The translations under genes were made by a program, and so were the position numbers. This document shows, in pieces, positions 24,398 to 34,280 of a stretch of 64,000 bases of DNA. Location of the stretch: positions 1 to 64,000 of the forward strand of contig NZ_JAUSAR010000107.1 in NCBI RefSeq assembly GCF_030652515.1, in the 5' to 3' direction. The DNA is from Aquabacterium sp. (GTDB lineage: Bacteria; Pseudomonadota; Gammaproteobacteria; Burkholderiales; Burkholderiaceae_C). The stretch's first letter is position 1. Each line of letters begins with the position of its first letter. The notes beneath the pieces were generated by a model. It had not been told where the DNA came from, made no database searches, and worked only from the letters and a program-made list of their open reading frames with translations.

Positions 24398-26247
24398 GAG
24401 GATTTCCTCGTCATGTAGGCACGCCAGCCGCCGTATGAACTGATGTCGTCGGCACCGACCAGGCCACAAGGTTCGCAGATGAAGCCCTTGACCCAGCTGC
24501 CGTCCTCCAGCTCGACCGAGCCCAGGCCCAGGGGTGGCGGGATCAGGGCCAGGAAGGAGCCGATGCTGGCTTGGGGCATGGCGTAGACCTCGACCGCGAT
24601 GGCGTGGCCCTCGGTGGGTGGCGCATCGGCCGAGACGCGGACCAGGCCGGGCTTGGGCGGCACGGTGCCCGGCAGGGCAAACAGGCGGTAGCGCGGGGCG
24701 GTGCGGGTGCTGGACACCAATCGGGCCTGGCGCTCGGTGAGTTGCTTGTGCAGGGGCATGCCGCTCAGGTGCGCACCCACCACCGACACCATCAAGCTGG
24801 GTGCGGCCGAGGCCTGCACGCCACAAGGCCAGGTCAGCTCGGCATCGGTGGGCGTGTTCAGGCCGTGGCCCAAAGGCGTGGTGGTGCTGCGGGCCAAGGC
24901 TTTTTGCCACAGGGCACCCACGTCCAGCAAGGCCGCATCGCTGCCACCCGGGGCGATCAGGGTGATGCCGAAAGGCAGGCCGGTGGCCGTGAAGCCACTG
25001 GGCAAGGCCAGTGCCGCCAGGCCCAGCAGGTTGACGAAGTTGGTGTAGGTGCCCAGCTGGCTGTTGCGGCCCACGGGGTCGGCCTGCACGCTGGCCAGGG
25101 TGGGCATGGTGGGCGCCGTGGGCACCATCATCACGTCGATGTGTTGCCAGGTGGGCAAGGTGGCCTGGGCCAATTCACGCAGGCGGTACTGGCCCTTGAA
25201 GGCCGAAACCGCGTTGTGATTCTTGGCCCCCTCAATGATGCCGCGCACGACCGGGTTGATGTCATCGGCGTTCGATTCGATGAAGTCGCTGATGGCGGCG
25301 TAGCGCTCGGCCACCCAGGGGCCTTCGTACAGCAGGCGGGCCACGGCCATGAAGGGGCTCAGGTCCACGGGCACGAGTTCGACCGGCCAGGGCTGGCCAT
25401 CGACATCGCGCAAACCAGCCCATTGCGCCTGAGCCCGGTCAAAAGCTCCCGCGTATTCGGCGTCGCCAAAGAACTCGGGTGCGATGGGCACGCCCACGCG
25501 CAATTTGGCGGGCAGGCGTGGGGCCTGCAAGCTCACCTGGTTGAAGACCGGTTCGCCCGCTTGCGGGCCCTCCATGACGGACAGCACGCGCGCGGCATCG
25601 GAGGCGGTGAGCGCGAAGATGGAGACGCAATCCAGCGACTTGCAAGCGGGCACGACACCACCCGTGGGCACCAGGCCCGGCGTGGGTTTGACGCCGACCA
25701 GGTTGTTGAAACCTGCGGGCACGCGGCCTGAACCGGCCGTGTCGGTGCCCAAGGCAAAGGCCACCTCACCACGCGCCACCACCACCGCCGAGCCGGAGCT
25801 GGAACCACCGCTGACGTGTTCATCGCTGAAGGTGGACGCGGGGATCCCATAGGGCGAGCGGGCACCCACCAGGCCGGTGGCGAACTGGTCGAGGTTGGTC
25901 TTGCCCACCACGATGGCCCCGGCCTTCATCAGGCGCTGGACCACGGTGGCCGACTGATCGGGCGTGTAGGCAAAGGCCGGGCAGGCCGCGGTGGTGGGCA
26001 GGCCCGCCACGTCAATGTTGTCCTTCACGCCAAAGGGGATGCCGAACAGGGGCAAGGTCGCGGGGCTTTGGCCGGCCAGGGCGTCCAGCTGCGCCTGGAT
26101 GAAAGCGGCGGGCGCGCGGTGAATCCACGCGGGATCCTCCGGCGTGGCGGGTGGCAGGGTGAGGAAGCTGGCGAACACCTGCGCAGGCGTCAAGGTGCCT
26201 TCGCGGTAGGCGGTCAACAGGCCCGAGATGGTGTGGGGAATGGACAT
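24394..26247 (-). CDS. atzF: Allophanate hydrolase
   Basis: The protein has about 617 residues: an amidase-signature domain (Lys in GVKDNIDVAG; Ser-rich SGGSSSGSAVVVARG; nucleophile region GTDTAGSGRVPAG) and a C-terminal AtzF-specific domain (about residues 465-617). It hydrolyses allophanate to ammonia and a carboxylated product that decays to CO2. The ATG at 26247 is chosen, and a TTG at 26259 is the alternative; neither has a strong Shine-Dalgarno. It is biotin-independent, so no urea carboxylase partner is required. It is translationally coupled to atzH. Confidence 0.92.
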   Translation of the reverse strand: MSIPHTISGLLTAYREGTLTPAQVFASFLTLPPATPEDPAWIHRAPAAFIQAQLDALAGQSPATLPLFGIPFGVKDNIDVAGLPTTAACPAFAYTPDQSATVVQRLMKAGAIVVGKTNLDQFATGLVGARSPYGIPASTFSDEHVSGGSSSGSAVVVARGEVAFALGTDTAGSGRVPAGFNNLVGVKPTPGLVPTGGVVPACKSLDCVSIFALTASDAARVLSVMEGPQAGEPVFNQVSLQAPRLPAKLRVGVPIAPEFFGDAEYAGAFDRAQAQWAGLRDVDGQPWPVELVPVDLSPFMAVARLLYEGPWVAERYAAISDFIESNADDINPVVRGIIEGAKNHNAVSAFKGQYRLRELAQATLPTWQHIDVMMVPTAPTMPTLASVQADPVGRNSQLGTYTNFVNLLGLAALALPSGFTATGLPFGITLIAPGGSDAALLDVGALWQKALARSTTTPLGHGLNTPTDAELTWPCGVQASAAPSLMVSVVGAHLSGMPLHKQLTERQARLVSSTRTAPRYRLFALPGTVPPKPGLVRVSADAPPTEGHAIAVEVYAMPQASIGSFLALIPPPLGLGSVELEDGSWVKGFICEPCGLVGADDISSYGGWRAYMTRKSS

Positions 26248-26265
26248 GGTGGTCAACAAGATCGA

Positions 26266-26949
26266 TCAGGAGGGCAGGACCGCCAACAGGGATGCGCTGG
26301 GCGCCGTCCAGCCCACGATGGCGCCTTGCGCGCGGATCATGGCCAGGGCGGCTTCCTTGAACGCGGGGAAATAACTTTCGGTGCCGTCTTCGACCAGCAG
26401 GCAGTCATAGCCACGGTCATTGGCTTCGCGCATGGTGGTCTGCACGCAGACTTCGGTGGTCACGCCCATGACGATGAGGTGGGTGATGCCGCGTGTCTTC
26501 AGCACCTCGCCCAGGGCGGTGTCGTAGAAGGCGCCTTTGCCGGGCTTGTCGATGACCAGCTCACCCGCGATGGGGGCCAGCTCGGGGATGATGGCGTGGC
26601 CAGGCTCGCCGTGGATCAGGATGCGGCCCATGGGGCCCTCGTCGCCGATGCGCAGCTTGGGTTCGCCGCGCAGGCGTTTGGCGGGCGGGCAGTCGGACAG
26701 GTCGGGCGCGTGGCCCTCGCGGGTGTGGATGACGTAGCCGCCGCTGGCGCGCCAGGCCTGGAGCACGCGCTTGACGGTGGGCACGATGGCGGCCAGCAGT
26801 GACACGTCATTGCCCAGCGTTTCACCAAAGCCGCCCGGCTCGATGAAGTCGCGCTGCATGTCGATGATGAGCAGGGCCGTGTGCGCCATGCTGAAGCTGT
26901 ATTCAAAGGGCTGAGCGGGCACTTTCAGGAGGGTGGTGTCAGCGGTCAT
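26266..26949 (-). CDS. Isochorismatase-like cysteine hydrolase (BiuH paralogue)
   Basis: The 227-residue protein has the cysteine-hydrolase triad Asp30 ([10 protein letters not shown]), Lys135 (IDKPGKG) and Cys168 ([17 protein letters not shown]). It is clearly related to, but distinct from, the biuret hydrolase encoded at 31599-32294, so it probably acts on a different ureide amide. Triuret hydrolase (TrtA) and guanylurea hydrolase belong to the same superfamily and work next to BiuH in other bacteria, so these are the leading candidates. Its ATG overlaps the preceding ATPase stop (ATGA). Confidence 0.85.
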   Translation of the reverse strand: MTADTTLLKVPAQPFEYSFSMAHTALLIIDMQRDFIEPGGFGETLGNDVSLLAAIVPTVKRVLQAWRASGGYVIHTREGHAPDLSDCPPAKRLRGEPKLRIGDEGPMGRILIHGEPGHAIIPELAPIAGELVIDKPGKGAFYDTALGEVLKTRGITHLIVMGVTTEVCVQTTMREANDRGYDCLLVEDGTESYFPAFKEAALAMIRAQGAIVGWTAPSASLLAVLPS

Positions 26950-28598
26950 GCGGCTTGCTCCAAAGGGGCGGTGACTTCGTGGTGGCCGCCGCCCATGAAG
27001 GCACCGAGCACGCGGCGGTCAGCGTCGGCTGCCTGGCATTCGTGGACGATGCGGCCTTCGCTCATCACCACGATGCGGTCGGCCAGTTTCAACAGCTCGT
27101 CCAGGTCTTCGCTGACCAACAGCACGGCTCCGCCTTTGTTGCGCACGCCCATGATGCGCGAGTGGATCTCGGCCACGGCGGCGAAGTCCAGACCGAACAC
27201 GGGGTTGGACACCAGCAGCACATCGACTTGCCCATCCAGCTCGCGGGCCAGCACGGCGCGCTGCACATTGCCGCCCGACAGGGATTTGATGGGCGCGTTC
27301 TCGCCTTGCGTCTTGACGCGGTACTCGGCGATCAACTGTCGGGCCTGGTCGCGCAACACGCCGCCACGAATCCAGCCACTGCGCGCGGCCGGGGCTTGGT
27401 CGAATCGGCGCAGGCCGATGTTCAGGGCCACGCTCAGGTCGCCCACGCAGGCATTGCGCAAAGGCTCTTCGGGCAGGCTGCGCACATTGAGGCGCTGGTT
27501 CTGCTCGCGACGCGCTTGGTACGATTCATTGGCGATCTTCACCTGGCCAGATTCGCGGTCGCGCTGGCCCACCAGGGATTCCATCAACTCACGCTGGCCA
27601 TTGCCGGAGACACCGGCGATGCCCAGGATCTCGCCAGCGCGCACGTTCAAGCTGAGTTGGTGCACGGCGCGCTCGCCCCGGTCACCTTGCACGTCGAGCT
27701 GGTCAACTTCCAGGCGCAGGGGCGCGGCGGGGTTGAGCAGCACGCGGTGCAAGGGCGCGGTCGAGACCACCTCTTCCAGCACGGCTTCGGGCACCAACTC
27801 GATCACATCATCGGCCGCCTTGCTGGGGGCCTTGCGCGCATGGCTCTCACCCACCATCTCGGCACCCAGCAAGGTGGGGTTGGTGTCGGCAACGCGGTGG
27901 CTGCCCACCAGGCGGCCTCGGTGCAGCACGCTCACGTCATCGGCGATGTCCATCACCTCGCGGAACTTGTGCGTGATCATGATGATGGAGACCTCGCCCG
28001 CGTGCGCCCGGTCGCGCAGCAGGCCCAGCACCTCGTCGGCCTCTTGCGGCGTCAGCACCGAGGTGGGTTCGTCCAGGATCAGAAGGCGCGGCTTGAGGTA
28101 GAGCTGCTTGAGGATCTCCAGCTTCTGCTTCTCGCCCGCCGACAGGTCCATGGGCCGCGCGTCCAGATCGAGCTTGAAGGGTGTGGTGGCCAGGAACTCC
28201 TTCAGCTCCTGGCGCACCTTGTTCCAGGGGATGATGGTGGGCAGCGTTCCCCGCGCCAGCAGCAGGTTCTCAGCCACCGTCATGCCGGGTACCACGGTGA
28301 AGTGCTGGTAGACCATGCCGATGCCCAGGTCGCGGGCCACCACCGGCGAGGTGATGGCGTGCTCGCGGCCATCGATCAGCACCGAACCTTCTTCCGGCTG
28401 GTGGTAGCCGACCACGGCCTTGACCAGGGTGCTCTTGCCCGCGCCGTTCTCGCCCAGCAGCGCATGCACGGTGCCGGGCCGCACGTCGATGGAGACCCCG
28501 TCCATCGCGGTGAAGCTGCCAAAGCGCTTGGTCAGCTTGTAGGTGGACAGCGCCAGCGCGCCGGTCTTGGGGGGGACGGGATCGAGGGGGGCTGTCAT
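26946..28598 (-). CDS. ABC transporter ATPase, BMP/nucleoside type (two NBDs)
   Basis: The 550-residue protein contains two nucleotide-binding domains in tandem, as in sugar and purine-nucleoside importers of the YufO/NupA type. The first has Walker [10 protein letters not shown] and signature [11 protein letters not shown]. The second has the usual degenerate Walker A ([13 protein letters not shown]) and signature [14 protein letters not shown]. It should power the BMP-type importer whose permeases and binding protein are encoded at 33.4-36.5 kb, separated from them by enzyme genes and a second transporter. Confidence 0.92.
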   Translation of the reverse strand: MTAPLDPVPPKTGALALSTYKLTKRFGSFTAMDGVSIDVRPGTVHALLGENGAGKSTLVKAVVGYHQPEEGSVLIDGREHAITSPVVARDLGIGMVYQHFTVVPGMTVAENLLLARGTLPTIIPWNKVRQELKEFLATTPFKLDLDARPMDLSAGEKQKLEILKQLYLKPRLLILDEPTSVLTPQEADEVLGLLRDRAHAGEVSIIMITHKFREVMDIADDVSVLHRGRLVGSHRVADTNPTLLGAEMVGESHARKAPSKAADDVIELVPEAVLEEVVSTAPLHRVLLNPAAPLRLEVDQLDVQGDRGERAVHQLSLNVRAGEILGIAGVSGNGQRELMESLVGQRDRESGQVKIANESYQARREQNQRLNVRSLPEEPLRNACVGDLSVALNIGLRRFDQAPAARSGWIRGGVLRDQARQLIAEYRVKTQGENAPIKSLSGGNVQRAVLARELDGQVDVLLVSNPVFGLDFAAVAEIHSRIMGVRNKGGAVLLVSEDLDELLKLADRIVVMSEGRIVHECQAADADRRVLGAFMGGGHHEVTAPLEQAA

Positions 28599-28614
28599 GG
28601 TGATGGTGCTCCGG

Positions 28615-29418
28615 TCAGGCTTTCATCTCGCGCCGGAAGACTTCCAGCGTGTGCGCCTTGACGCGCACGAACTCGGGGTCGGCGACCGACTCGGGTTGAC
28701 GCGGCCGCGGCAGCCTGAACGGCACGATCTCGGCGATGCTGGTGGGCCTTCGCGTGAGCAGCAGGATCTCATCGGCCAGGAAGACGGCATCTTCCAGATC
28801 GTGCGAGACGATGATCATGCTGACGCCAGTGGCCAGGTGGGCCTCTTGCAGTTTTTCGCGGATGAACAGGGTCATCTCGAAGTCGAGGGCCGAGAAGGGT
28901 TCGTCCAGGAACATGACCTCGGGGTTGGGGGCCAGGGCCCGCATGATGCAGACCGTCTGCATCTGGCCGCCGGACAACTCATAAGGGTAGCGTGCCAGGT
29001 CGAAGCGGATCTCGAACAGCTTGACCAGCTCGTCCACGCGCGCCTGCACTTCGGCCTCTTTCATGCCGTGGCGGCGCAGGGGGTAGGCGATGTTGTCGCG
29101 CGCGGTGATCCAGGGGAACAGCGCATCGCGGTAGTTCTGGAACACGTAGCCGATCTTGGTTTCCTTGAGTGTCTTGCCATCGAACAGGATCTCGCCTTTG
29201 TCCAGGGGGATCAGGCCGGCGATCATGTTCATCAAGGTGGACTTGCCGCAGCCATTGGGGCCAAAGATCGAGACGATCTTGTTGCGGGGCAGGTCGAGGT
29301 TGAAGTCGGTGTACAGCGGCTTGCCCGCGAAGGACTTGCTCAGGCCGCGCACGGTGACATGAGGACGAGAGGTGGTGGGCATGGCCACAGGTTCATCGGG
29401 TTGGAGAACGGCGTTCAT
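28615..29418 (-). CDS. ABC transporter ATPase, NitT/TauT (SsuB/TauB) type
   Basis: The 267-residue single-domain ATPase has Walker A GPNGCGKST, signature LSGGQMQTVCIMRALA, and Walker B VMFLDEPFSALD. It belongs to the nitrate/sulfonate/taurine importer group and pairs with the permease at 29813-30592 and the binding protein at 30598-31602. An AAGGAG site precedes the ATG. It is separated from its permease by a 394-base structured intergenic region, the only long gap in the cluster. Confidence 0.92.
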   Translation of the reverse strand: MNAVLQPDEPVAMPTTSRPHVTVRGLSKSFAGKPLYTDFNLDLPRNKIVSIFGPNGCGKSTLMNMIAGLIPLDKGEILFDGKTLKETKIGYVFQNYRDALFPWITARDNIAYPLRRHGMKEAEVQARVDELVKLFEIRFDLARYPYELSGGQMQTVCIMRALAPNPEVMFLDEPFSALDFEMTLFIREKLQEAHLATGVSMIIVSHDLEDAVFLADEILLLTRRPTSIAEIVPFRLPRPRQPESVADPEFVRVKAHTLEVFRREMKA

Positions 29419-29487
29419 GTCAGGTGCTCCTTGAGCTGTTGATGCTGATGGAGATGGTGGGTGGGCGCGTTGAACGGGGCAGACAAG

Positions 29488-29569
29488 CGGGGCGCATGAC
29501 TGCGCTCATGTCCCCCGTCATGGGCTTCGCCCATGCCTCCTCCTTTACTTCGCTCCGCCATGCGCCCCG
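29488..29569 (-). repeat. Structured intergenic module, copy 1
   Basis: Read on the minus strand, an 11-bp outer stem (29559-29569 with 29488-29498) encloses the conserved block GCGGAGCGAAGTAAAGGAGG (plus AG), then a hairpin CATGGGC-GAA-GCCCATG, then the conserved block CGGGGGACATGAGCG. The same two blocks occur in copy 2 with entirely different stem sequences that still pair. This is covariation-like evidence for a folded RNA or a mobile single-stranded DNA element. I do not recognise the family. Confidence 0.75.
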
Positions 29570-29604
29570 CCCGTCCGCCCCTCACAGCGCGGTGGTGGTG
29601 GGAA

Positions 29605-29661
29605 GGACATTGGCAGCGGCTCACGCCGATGCCAATGTCCTGGCCCTCGCGAAGCGAGGGC
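29605..29661. other. Two hairpins between the module copies
   Basis: GGACATTGGC (29605-29614) pairs perfectly with GCCAATGTCC (29631-29640) around a 16-base loop. Immediately after it, GCCCTCGC-GAA-GCGAGGGC-type pairing (29643-29661) forms a second perfect stem. Neither has a T run. They fill the centre of the 394-base non-coding gap and may be part of the same element. Confidence 0.6.
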
Positions 29662-29679
29662 TTTGCCAGAGCGCCGCCA

Positions 29680-29781
29680 GACAGAGCGAGGCGGGTGGAC
29701 AGCGGAGCGAAGTAAAGGAGGAGACCAGGCGCAGCCTGGGCGGGGGACATGAGCGTAGCTGTCCACCCGCCTCGCTCTGTC
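29680..29781 (+). repeat. Structured intergenic module, copy 2
   Basis: A perfect 23-bp outer stem (29680-29702 with 29759-29781) encloses the same 22-base conserved block as copy 1 (29702-29723), then a hairpin CCAGGC-GCA-GCCTGG (29725-29739), then CGGGGGACATGAGCG (29741-29755). Copies 1 and 2 point away from each other. The outer and inner stems share no sequence with copy 1 although they have the same positions. It lies between two genes of one ABC transporter. Confidence 0.78.
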
Positions 29782-29812
29782 CCAACCCCAAGCGACGGCA
29801 ACACCAGGCCTC

Positions 29813-30592
29813 TCATGCCTTGCCACTCCAGTGAACCACCTTGGTCTCAATCAACAAAAACATCAAGTTCAGCAGATAGCCCAGCGCCCCCGTGATGAGG
29901 ATGGAGGTGTACATGTCTTTCACATTGAACACCTGCTGCGCATCAATGATCCGGTGCCCCAACCCGGTCTCCGAGCCAATGAACATCTCCGCCACGATCA
30001 CGATGACCAGCGACATCGACACCCCCGTGCGCAAACCCACAAAGGTCTGAGCCAGGCTCTCCATCAGCATCACATCCTTGAACACGTGCCAGCGCGACAC
30101 CCCCATGATCTGCGCCGCCATCACCCGCGTCTTCTTCGCGTTCATCACACCGTAAGCACTGTTGAACAACACCAGCAGCACCGCCGCAAAAGCCGCGATG
30201 GCGATCTTGTTCGCATCGGTGATGCCGAAGATCAGCAGGAACAAAGGGATCAGCGCCGACGAAGGCGTGGAGCGGAAAAAGTCGATCAGGAACTCGACGC
30301 TGCGATAAGCGTTCACCGAACTGCCCAGCATCACCCCCAGCGGCACCCCAATGGCCACGGCGATGCCGAAGGCTGCCAAAGTGCGCCACAAGGTGGCCAG
30401 AAAATCGGCCTTGATGGCACCACTCCACACGCTGTCCCAAAGGTGAAGCAAGGTCTCGCCCGGCGGCGGCAGCAGCACCGGCTTGACCCATTGCGCGGCA
30501 ATGACCAATTGCCACAGCGCGAACAGCAGCAGCGGCCCAATCAAGGGCAGCAAGCGCGCATCGAACAAGCGGTCGAGCTGTTTGGGGATCAT
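29813..30592 (-). CDS. ABC transporter permease, NitT/TauT (SsuC) type
   Basis: The ATG at 30592 gives 259 residues; a TTG at 30601 overlapping the binding-protein stop (TTGA) is an alternative coupled start. There are about six membrane helices and the permease EAA-like loop around AAQIMGVSRWHVFKDVML, which contacts the ATPase. It forms the importer with the flanking binding protein and ATPase. The substrate is not known, but the cluster suggests a small ureide or amide. The downstream gap holds the structured repeats. Confidence 0.9.
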   Translation of the reverse strand: MIPKQLDRLFDARLLPLIGPLLLFALWQLVIAAQWVKPVLLPPPGETLLHLWDSVWSGAIKADFLATLWRTLAAFGIAVAIGVPLGVMLGSSVNAYRSVEFLIDFFRSTPSSALIPLFLLIFGITDANKIAIAAFAAVLLVLFNSAYGVMNAKKTRVMAAQIMGVSRWHVFKDVMLMESLAQTFVGLRTGVSMSLVIVIVAEMFIGSETGLGHRIIDAQQVFNVKDMYTSILITGALGYLLNLMFLLIETKVVHWSGKA

Positions 30593-30597
30593 CGCGT

Positions 30598-31602
30598 TCA
30601 ACCTGTGTAGATGAGGGGCTTGACCGGCACGGCGCGCGAGAAGATCTTGCGCTCGGTGAACACGTCGAAGAACTTCTGGAAGTAGCCCAGGTCCGACGCC
30701 GTGAACTCGTTGTAAAGCGTGAAGCCCGACAGCGGCACCTCGTTGACCAGCGAGGGATCGATGGAGGTGAAGCCATCCAGGTGCTTGCGCACTTCAGCCG
30801 GGTTCTTGCGCACGAAATCAACCGCGCGCGCATAGGCCGCGATGTACTTCTTGGCGGCGTCCGGGCGGTCTTTCAAAAAGCTGGTGGTGACGCTGGCCGA
30901 GCCGCCAAACCACGGGGCATCGGCCGCGCCCAGCACGTACTTGGAGATCACACCGTTTTCCAGCACGCGGGTCAGGCCCTTGAGGCGGCCTGCGGTGCCG
31001 GTGGGCTCCAGCGTGTAGACGGCATCGAGCTGATCGGCCGCCAGCGCGGGCACGTGCTGGCCAATCGGCAACTCGATCACCTTGGGGTCCACGATGCCGT
31101 TCTTCTCAAGAATGATCTTGGCCAGGGTGACGTTCTGGATGCCGGGCCCAGAGGCCACGCGCTTGCCCTTGAGCTCGGCGATGGACTTGATGGGGCTGTC
31201 CTTGGGCACCACGAACTGGTCGAGCACCAGCTTGTGGTTGGAGGGGTTGGAGCAGATGATCTTGTACAAGCCCGGCGAGACGATCTCGGCCAGGCCCAGC
31301 GCGGCCGAGGCCGTGCCATTGGCCGAGCCATGCGTGCGGCCCGCGATCATGGCCTCGGCCACCTGCTGGGCGCTGGCGAACTTCACCCCTTCCACATTCA
31401 GGCCGGCCTCCTTGAAGTAGCCCCGCTCCAGCGCGGTGTACAGCGGCAAGCCCGAGGCGATGGGCCAGTAGCCGATGAGGATCTTGTCGTCGTTGGCCTG
31501 CGCGGTGCGCGCCGACATGAGCCCGGCGCCCAGGGCCACCGACGCGGCGCCAGCCTGGAGAAACTGGCGGCGCCCGGGTTTGTTCGAAGAGGATGAGTTC
31601 AC
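30598..31602 (-). CDS. ABC transporter substrate-binding protein, NitT/TauT type
   Basis: The frame starts with a GTG that overlaps the biuret hydrolase stop (GTGA). The 334-residue protein has a twin-arginine signal ([19 protein letters not shown]) and the SsuA/TauA-like fold, with [20 protein letters not shown] near the N-terminus and an [15 protein letters not shown] segment. It should capture the transported compound in the periplasm. Nitrate-, sulfonate- and cyanate-type relatives are known, so the ligand is open; the enzymes around it suggest a urea-like nitrogen compound. Confidence 0.92.
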   Translation of the reverse strand: MNSSSSNKPGRRQFLQAGAASVALGAGLMSARTAQANDDKILIGYWPIASGLPLYTALERGYFKEAGLNVEGVKFASAQQVAEAMIAGRTHGSANGTASAALGLAEIVSPGLYKIICSNPSNHKLVLDQFVVPKDSPIKSIAELKGKRVASGPGIQNVTLAKIILEKNGIVDPKVIELPIGQHVPALAADQLDAVYTLEPTGTAGRLKGLTRVLENGVISKYVLGAADAPWFGGSASVTTSFLKDRPDAAKKYIAAYARAVDFVRKNPAEVRKHLDGFTSIDPSLVNEVPLSGFTLYNEFTASDLGYFQKFFDVFTERKIFSRAVPVKPLIYTG

Positions 31603-32294
31603 AAGGTCTCCAGTGCTTTGATGACGGATGGGGAATCAGACACGGTGCCGAACACGCCGCCCTGCATCAACACCATGTTGAAGGCGGCCGCGTGGTTGGC
31701 GGGATCGGTGGCGCCGGTGCAGTCGGTCAGGATCACGCACTCGAAGCCGCGGTCATTGGCCTCGCGCATGGTGGTGTGCACGCACACGTCGGTGGTGATG
31801 CCGGTGAGGATGATGTTCTTGATGCCCTGGGTGTGCAGCAGCATCTCCAGGTCGGTGGCGCAGAAGCAGCCCTTGCCCGGCTTGTCGATGATGGGCTCGC
31901 CTGCAATCGGGTACAGCTCGGGGATGATGTCCCAGCCGGGCTCACCACGCACCAGGATGCGGCCGCATGGGCCCACGTCGCCAATGCCCACGCCATTGGT
32001 GCCGATCTGGCGAGAGCGCCAGCGCTTGTTGGCGGGCAGGTCGGTCAGATCCGGGCGGTGGCCTTCGCGGGTGTGGATCACCAGGATGCCGGCCTTGCGC
32101 GAGGCGTCGAGCAGCTTCTTGATCGGCTCGATCGGCGCGCGCGTCATCGACAGGTCGTAGCCCATCTTGTCGACGTAGCCACCCACGCCGCAGAAGTCGG
32201 TCTGCATGTCGATGATGATCAGCGCCGTGTTCGAGGCTTGCAGGTCGCCGTCATACGGCCAGGCGTAGGGTTTGGAGTCGATGGTGATGGTCAT
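31599..32294 (-). CDS. biuH: Biuret hydrolase (isochorismatase-like)
   Basis: The 231-residue protein matches the Rhizobium biuret hydrolase pattern closely over its length: an N-terminal PYAWPYDG stretch, Asp29 in [11 protein letters not shown], Lys138 in IDKPGKG and Cys171 in [17 protein letters not shown]. The spacing of these three catalytic residues agrees with BiuH once a 3-residue insertion is allowed for. It converts biuret to allophanate and ammonia, which AtzF then consumes. Its ATG overlaps the formamidase stop (ATGA). Confidence 0.88.
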   Translation of the reverse strand: MTITIDSKPYAWPYDGDLQASNTALIIIDMQTDFCGVGGYVDKMGYDLSMTRAPIEPIKKLLDASRKAGILVIHTREGHRPDLTDLPANKRWRSRQIGTNGVGIGDVGPCGRILVRGEPGWDIIPELYPIAGEPIIDKPGKGCFCATDLEMLLHTQGIKNIILTGITTDVCVHTTMREANDRGFECVILTDCTGATDPANHAAAFNMVLMQGGVFGTVSDSPSVIKALETL

Positions 32295-33340
32295 GCCGCA
32301 TCCTTGAACAAGGGACTCTGGGCCTTAGCGCCCAACAGATTGGGCTCGTTGCCCTGGAACTCGCGGGTGGGCGCGGGGATGCCGCACGAAGTGCCGTCCG
32401 TCACCACCACCTGCTCATCCCAGGGCAGCTCGTACTGGCCCGACACCATGTCCTGCATGTAGGTGTAGGGGCAGTCCTGCGCCCCACCCTTCACAGCGGC
32501 GTAACCACGGCGGTAAAGCTGGTAGATGTTGTTCTCGACGCCCCAGTTCAGGCGCGCCTCGCGGATCAGGTCGGGGCGGATCTCGGCGCAGATGATTTCA
32601 TCGGGCCGACCGCCGCCTTGCACGGCCACCGTGCCGTCAAAGTTGCACACCATGGCCTCGCCCATCGAATCAAACGTGCCATCGCTGCCGCACAGACACA
32701 CGCTGGCCGTGGCCATGAGGTTGTGAAAAGCATTGGCCTGGTTGGTGATGCTCCAAGCGTGGCGCACCGGCGCGGTGTAGCCCGCCGTGCGGATCATCAG
32801 CTCGGCGCCCTGGTAAGCGCACTCGCGCGCCATCTCGGGGAACATGCCATCGTGGCAAATGATCAGCGACAGCTTGACGCCCTTGGGGCCATCGATCACC
32901 GGGATGCCCATGTTGCCGGGCTCCCAAGGCTCCACCGGCACCCAGGGATGGAACTTGCGGTAGTACAGCTTGAGCGCGCCCTGGTCGTCGAAGATCAGGC
33001 CCGTGTTGTACGGGTTGCCTAGCGGGTTCTGCTCCATGATTGAGAAGCAACCCCAGATTTTGTTCGCGATGCAGGCCGCGCGCAGGGCCGCCACTTCGGG
33101 GCCATCCAGCGTCACCATCAACTCGGGCGCGGTGCTCATCGACAGGCCATGCAGCGAGTACTCCGGGAACACCACCAGGTCCATGCCCGGGTAGCTGCGC
33201 CGCGCCTTGCCCACCATGTCAACCACGCGCTGTGTTTGCGAGGCCAGTTGCGCCGGGGTCTCGACCACCGGCAACTGCAATTGCACCAGGCCCACGACCA
33301 CGCCGTTGGGCGATTTGTTGAGTCCACTGAGTCCGCTCAT
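32291..33340 (-). CDS. amiF: Formamidase (nitrilase superfamily, AmiF type)
   Basis: The 349-residue protein has the nitrilase catalytic set Glu60 ([10 protein letters not shown]), Lys129 ([10 protein letters not shown]), Glu137 (VEPWE) and Cys162 (ICHDGMFPE). Spacing equals that of H. pylori AmiF, and the C-terminal half ([22 protein letters not shown]) is also AmiF-like. It hydrolyses formamide to formate and ammonia; a related short aliphatic amide is possible. An AAGGAG site precedes the ATG, and the gene is coupled to biuH by a 4-base overlap. Confidence 0.88.
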   Translation of the reverse strand: MSGLSGLNKSPNGVVVGLVQLQLPVVETPAQLASQTQRVVDMVGKARRSYPGMDLVVFPEYSLHGLSMSTAPELMVTLDGPEVAALRAACIANKIWGCFSIMEQNPLGNPYNTGLIFDDQGALKLYYRKFHPWVPVEPWEPGNMGIPVIDGPKGVKLSLIICHDGMFPEMARECAYQGAELMIRTAGYTAPVRHAWSITNQANAFHNLMATASVCLCGSDGTFDSMGEAMVCNFDGTVAVQGGGRPDEIICAEIRPDLIREARLNWGVENNIYQLYRRGYAAVKGGAQDCPYTYMQDMVSGQYELPWDEQVVVTDGTSCGIPAPTREFQGNEPNLLGAKAQSPLFKDAA

Positions 33341-33356
33341 GCTGTGCTCCTTCTCG

Positions 33357-34280
33357 TCAACGTGACACGTTCAATTCCATCGGGGCGCCTTGCAGAGACC
33401 GCTTGGGCGAGCAGGTCCAGATCAGGATCAGCAAGGTCAGCGCGTAGGGCATGGCGTTGAACAGGTGATAGCCCGCGCTGATGCCCACCGATTGCAAGGC
33501 CGGTCCCAAGGCGCCCGCGCCACCGAACAGCAAGGCCGCCCACAAGCACTTGATGGGTTGCCAGCCCGCGTAGATCACCAGAGCCACCGCGATCAGGCCT
33601 TGCCCGCTGGACAAGCCCTCGTTCCAGCTGCCCGGGTAATACAAGGACAGCGAAGCACCACCCAAGCCTGCGATGAAGCCGCCCGCCATCGTGGCCAGCA
33701 CGCGCACCGTGTTGACCGAGTAGCCCAAGGCGCGCGACGCATCGCTGCTGTCACCCGCCATGCGCACGATCAAGCCCCAGCGCGTGTTGGCCATGGCCCA
33801 GGCCATCAAGGCCGCCAGCGCCACGCCAATGGGGAACAAGGCATTGATGCGCAAGGCCGCTTGGACTTGTTGTGAATCACTCCAGCCGCCCAGGTCAATC
33901 GAAGGGATCTGCGCGGCTTGCGGCTGGATCAAGCCCTTGCCCAGGTAGAAGGCCAGGCCCGCACCCAACAGCATCAAGGCGATGCCGGTGGCGATGTCGT
34001 TGACACCCTTCAGGGAGCACAGCAGCCCGTGAAGCAGCGCCAGCAAGGCGCCCGCACAACCCGCCAGCAACACGCCCAACCACGGTGAGCCCGTCAGGTA
34101 ACTGCCACCAAAACCGGCCATGGCCGACAGCACCAGCACGCCCTCCAGGCCCAGGTTGATGCGGCCGGATTTTTCCGTCAGGCACTCGCCCAGGCTGACG
34201 AACAGAAACGGCGTGCCGACCCGGATCGCGCCGCCCAGCACCGCGATGATCACGTCGAACCAGATGGAGGACTCACTCAT
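33357..34280 (-). CDS. BMP-type ABC transporter permease 2
   Basis: The 307-residue membrane protein has about eight helices and belongs to the branched/nucleoside permease family (COG1079-like), with LTEKSGRINLGLEGVLVLSA near the N-terminus, a stretch typical of YufQ/NupQ. It pairs with the 34277-35368 permease, and the two genes overlap by 4 bases. Relatives import purine nucleosides or other small nitrogen compounds. The C-terminal tail is slightly extended. Confidence 0.9.
   Translation of the reverse strand: MSESSIWFDVIIAVLGGAIRVGTPFLFVSLGECLTEKSGRINLGLEGVLVLSAMAGFGGSYLTGSPWLGVLLAGCAGALLALLHGLLCSLKGVNDIATGIALMLLGAGLAFYLGKGLIQPQAAQIPSIDLGGWSDSQQVQAALRINALFPIGVALAALMAWAMANTRWGLIVRMAGDSSDASRALGYSVNTVRVLATMAGGFIAGLGGASLSLYYPGSWNEGLSSGQGLIAVALVIYAGWQPIKCLWAALLFGGAGALGPALQSVGISAGYHLFNAMPYALTLLILIWTCSPKRSLQGAPMELNVSR

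Noticed and set aside
24398-24910. Upstream extension of the AtzH frame
   Set aside because: It lies inside allophanate hydrolase in another frame; the ATGA overlap fixes the AtzH start at 24397.
26955-28661. 568-residue plus-strand frame over the BMP-type ATPase
   Set aside because: It is a shadow of the ABC ATPase, which has Walker A, signature and Walker B motifs.
29488-29781. CRISPR-like interpretation of the repeats
   Set aside because: There are only two inverted copies with different stems and no regular spacers or cas genes.
29488-29781. Integron attC or simple terminator pair
   Set aside because: There is no GTTRRRY/RYYYAAC core and no T run after the stems.
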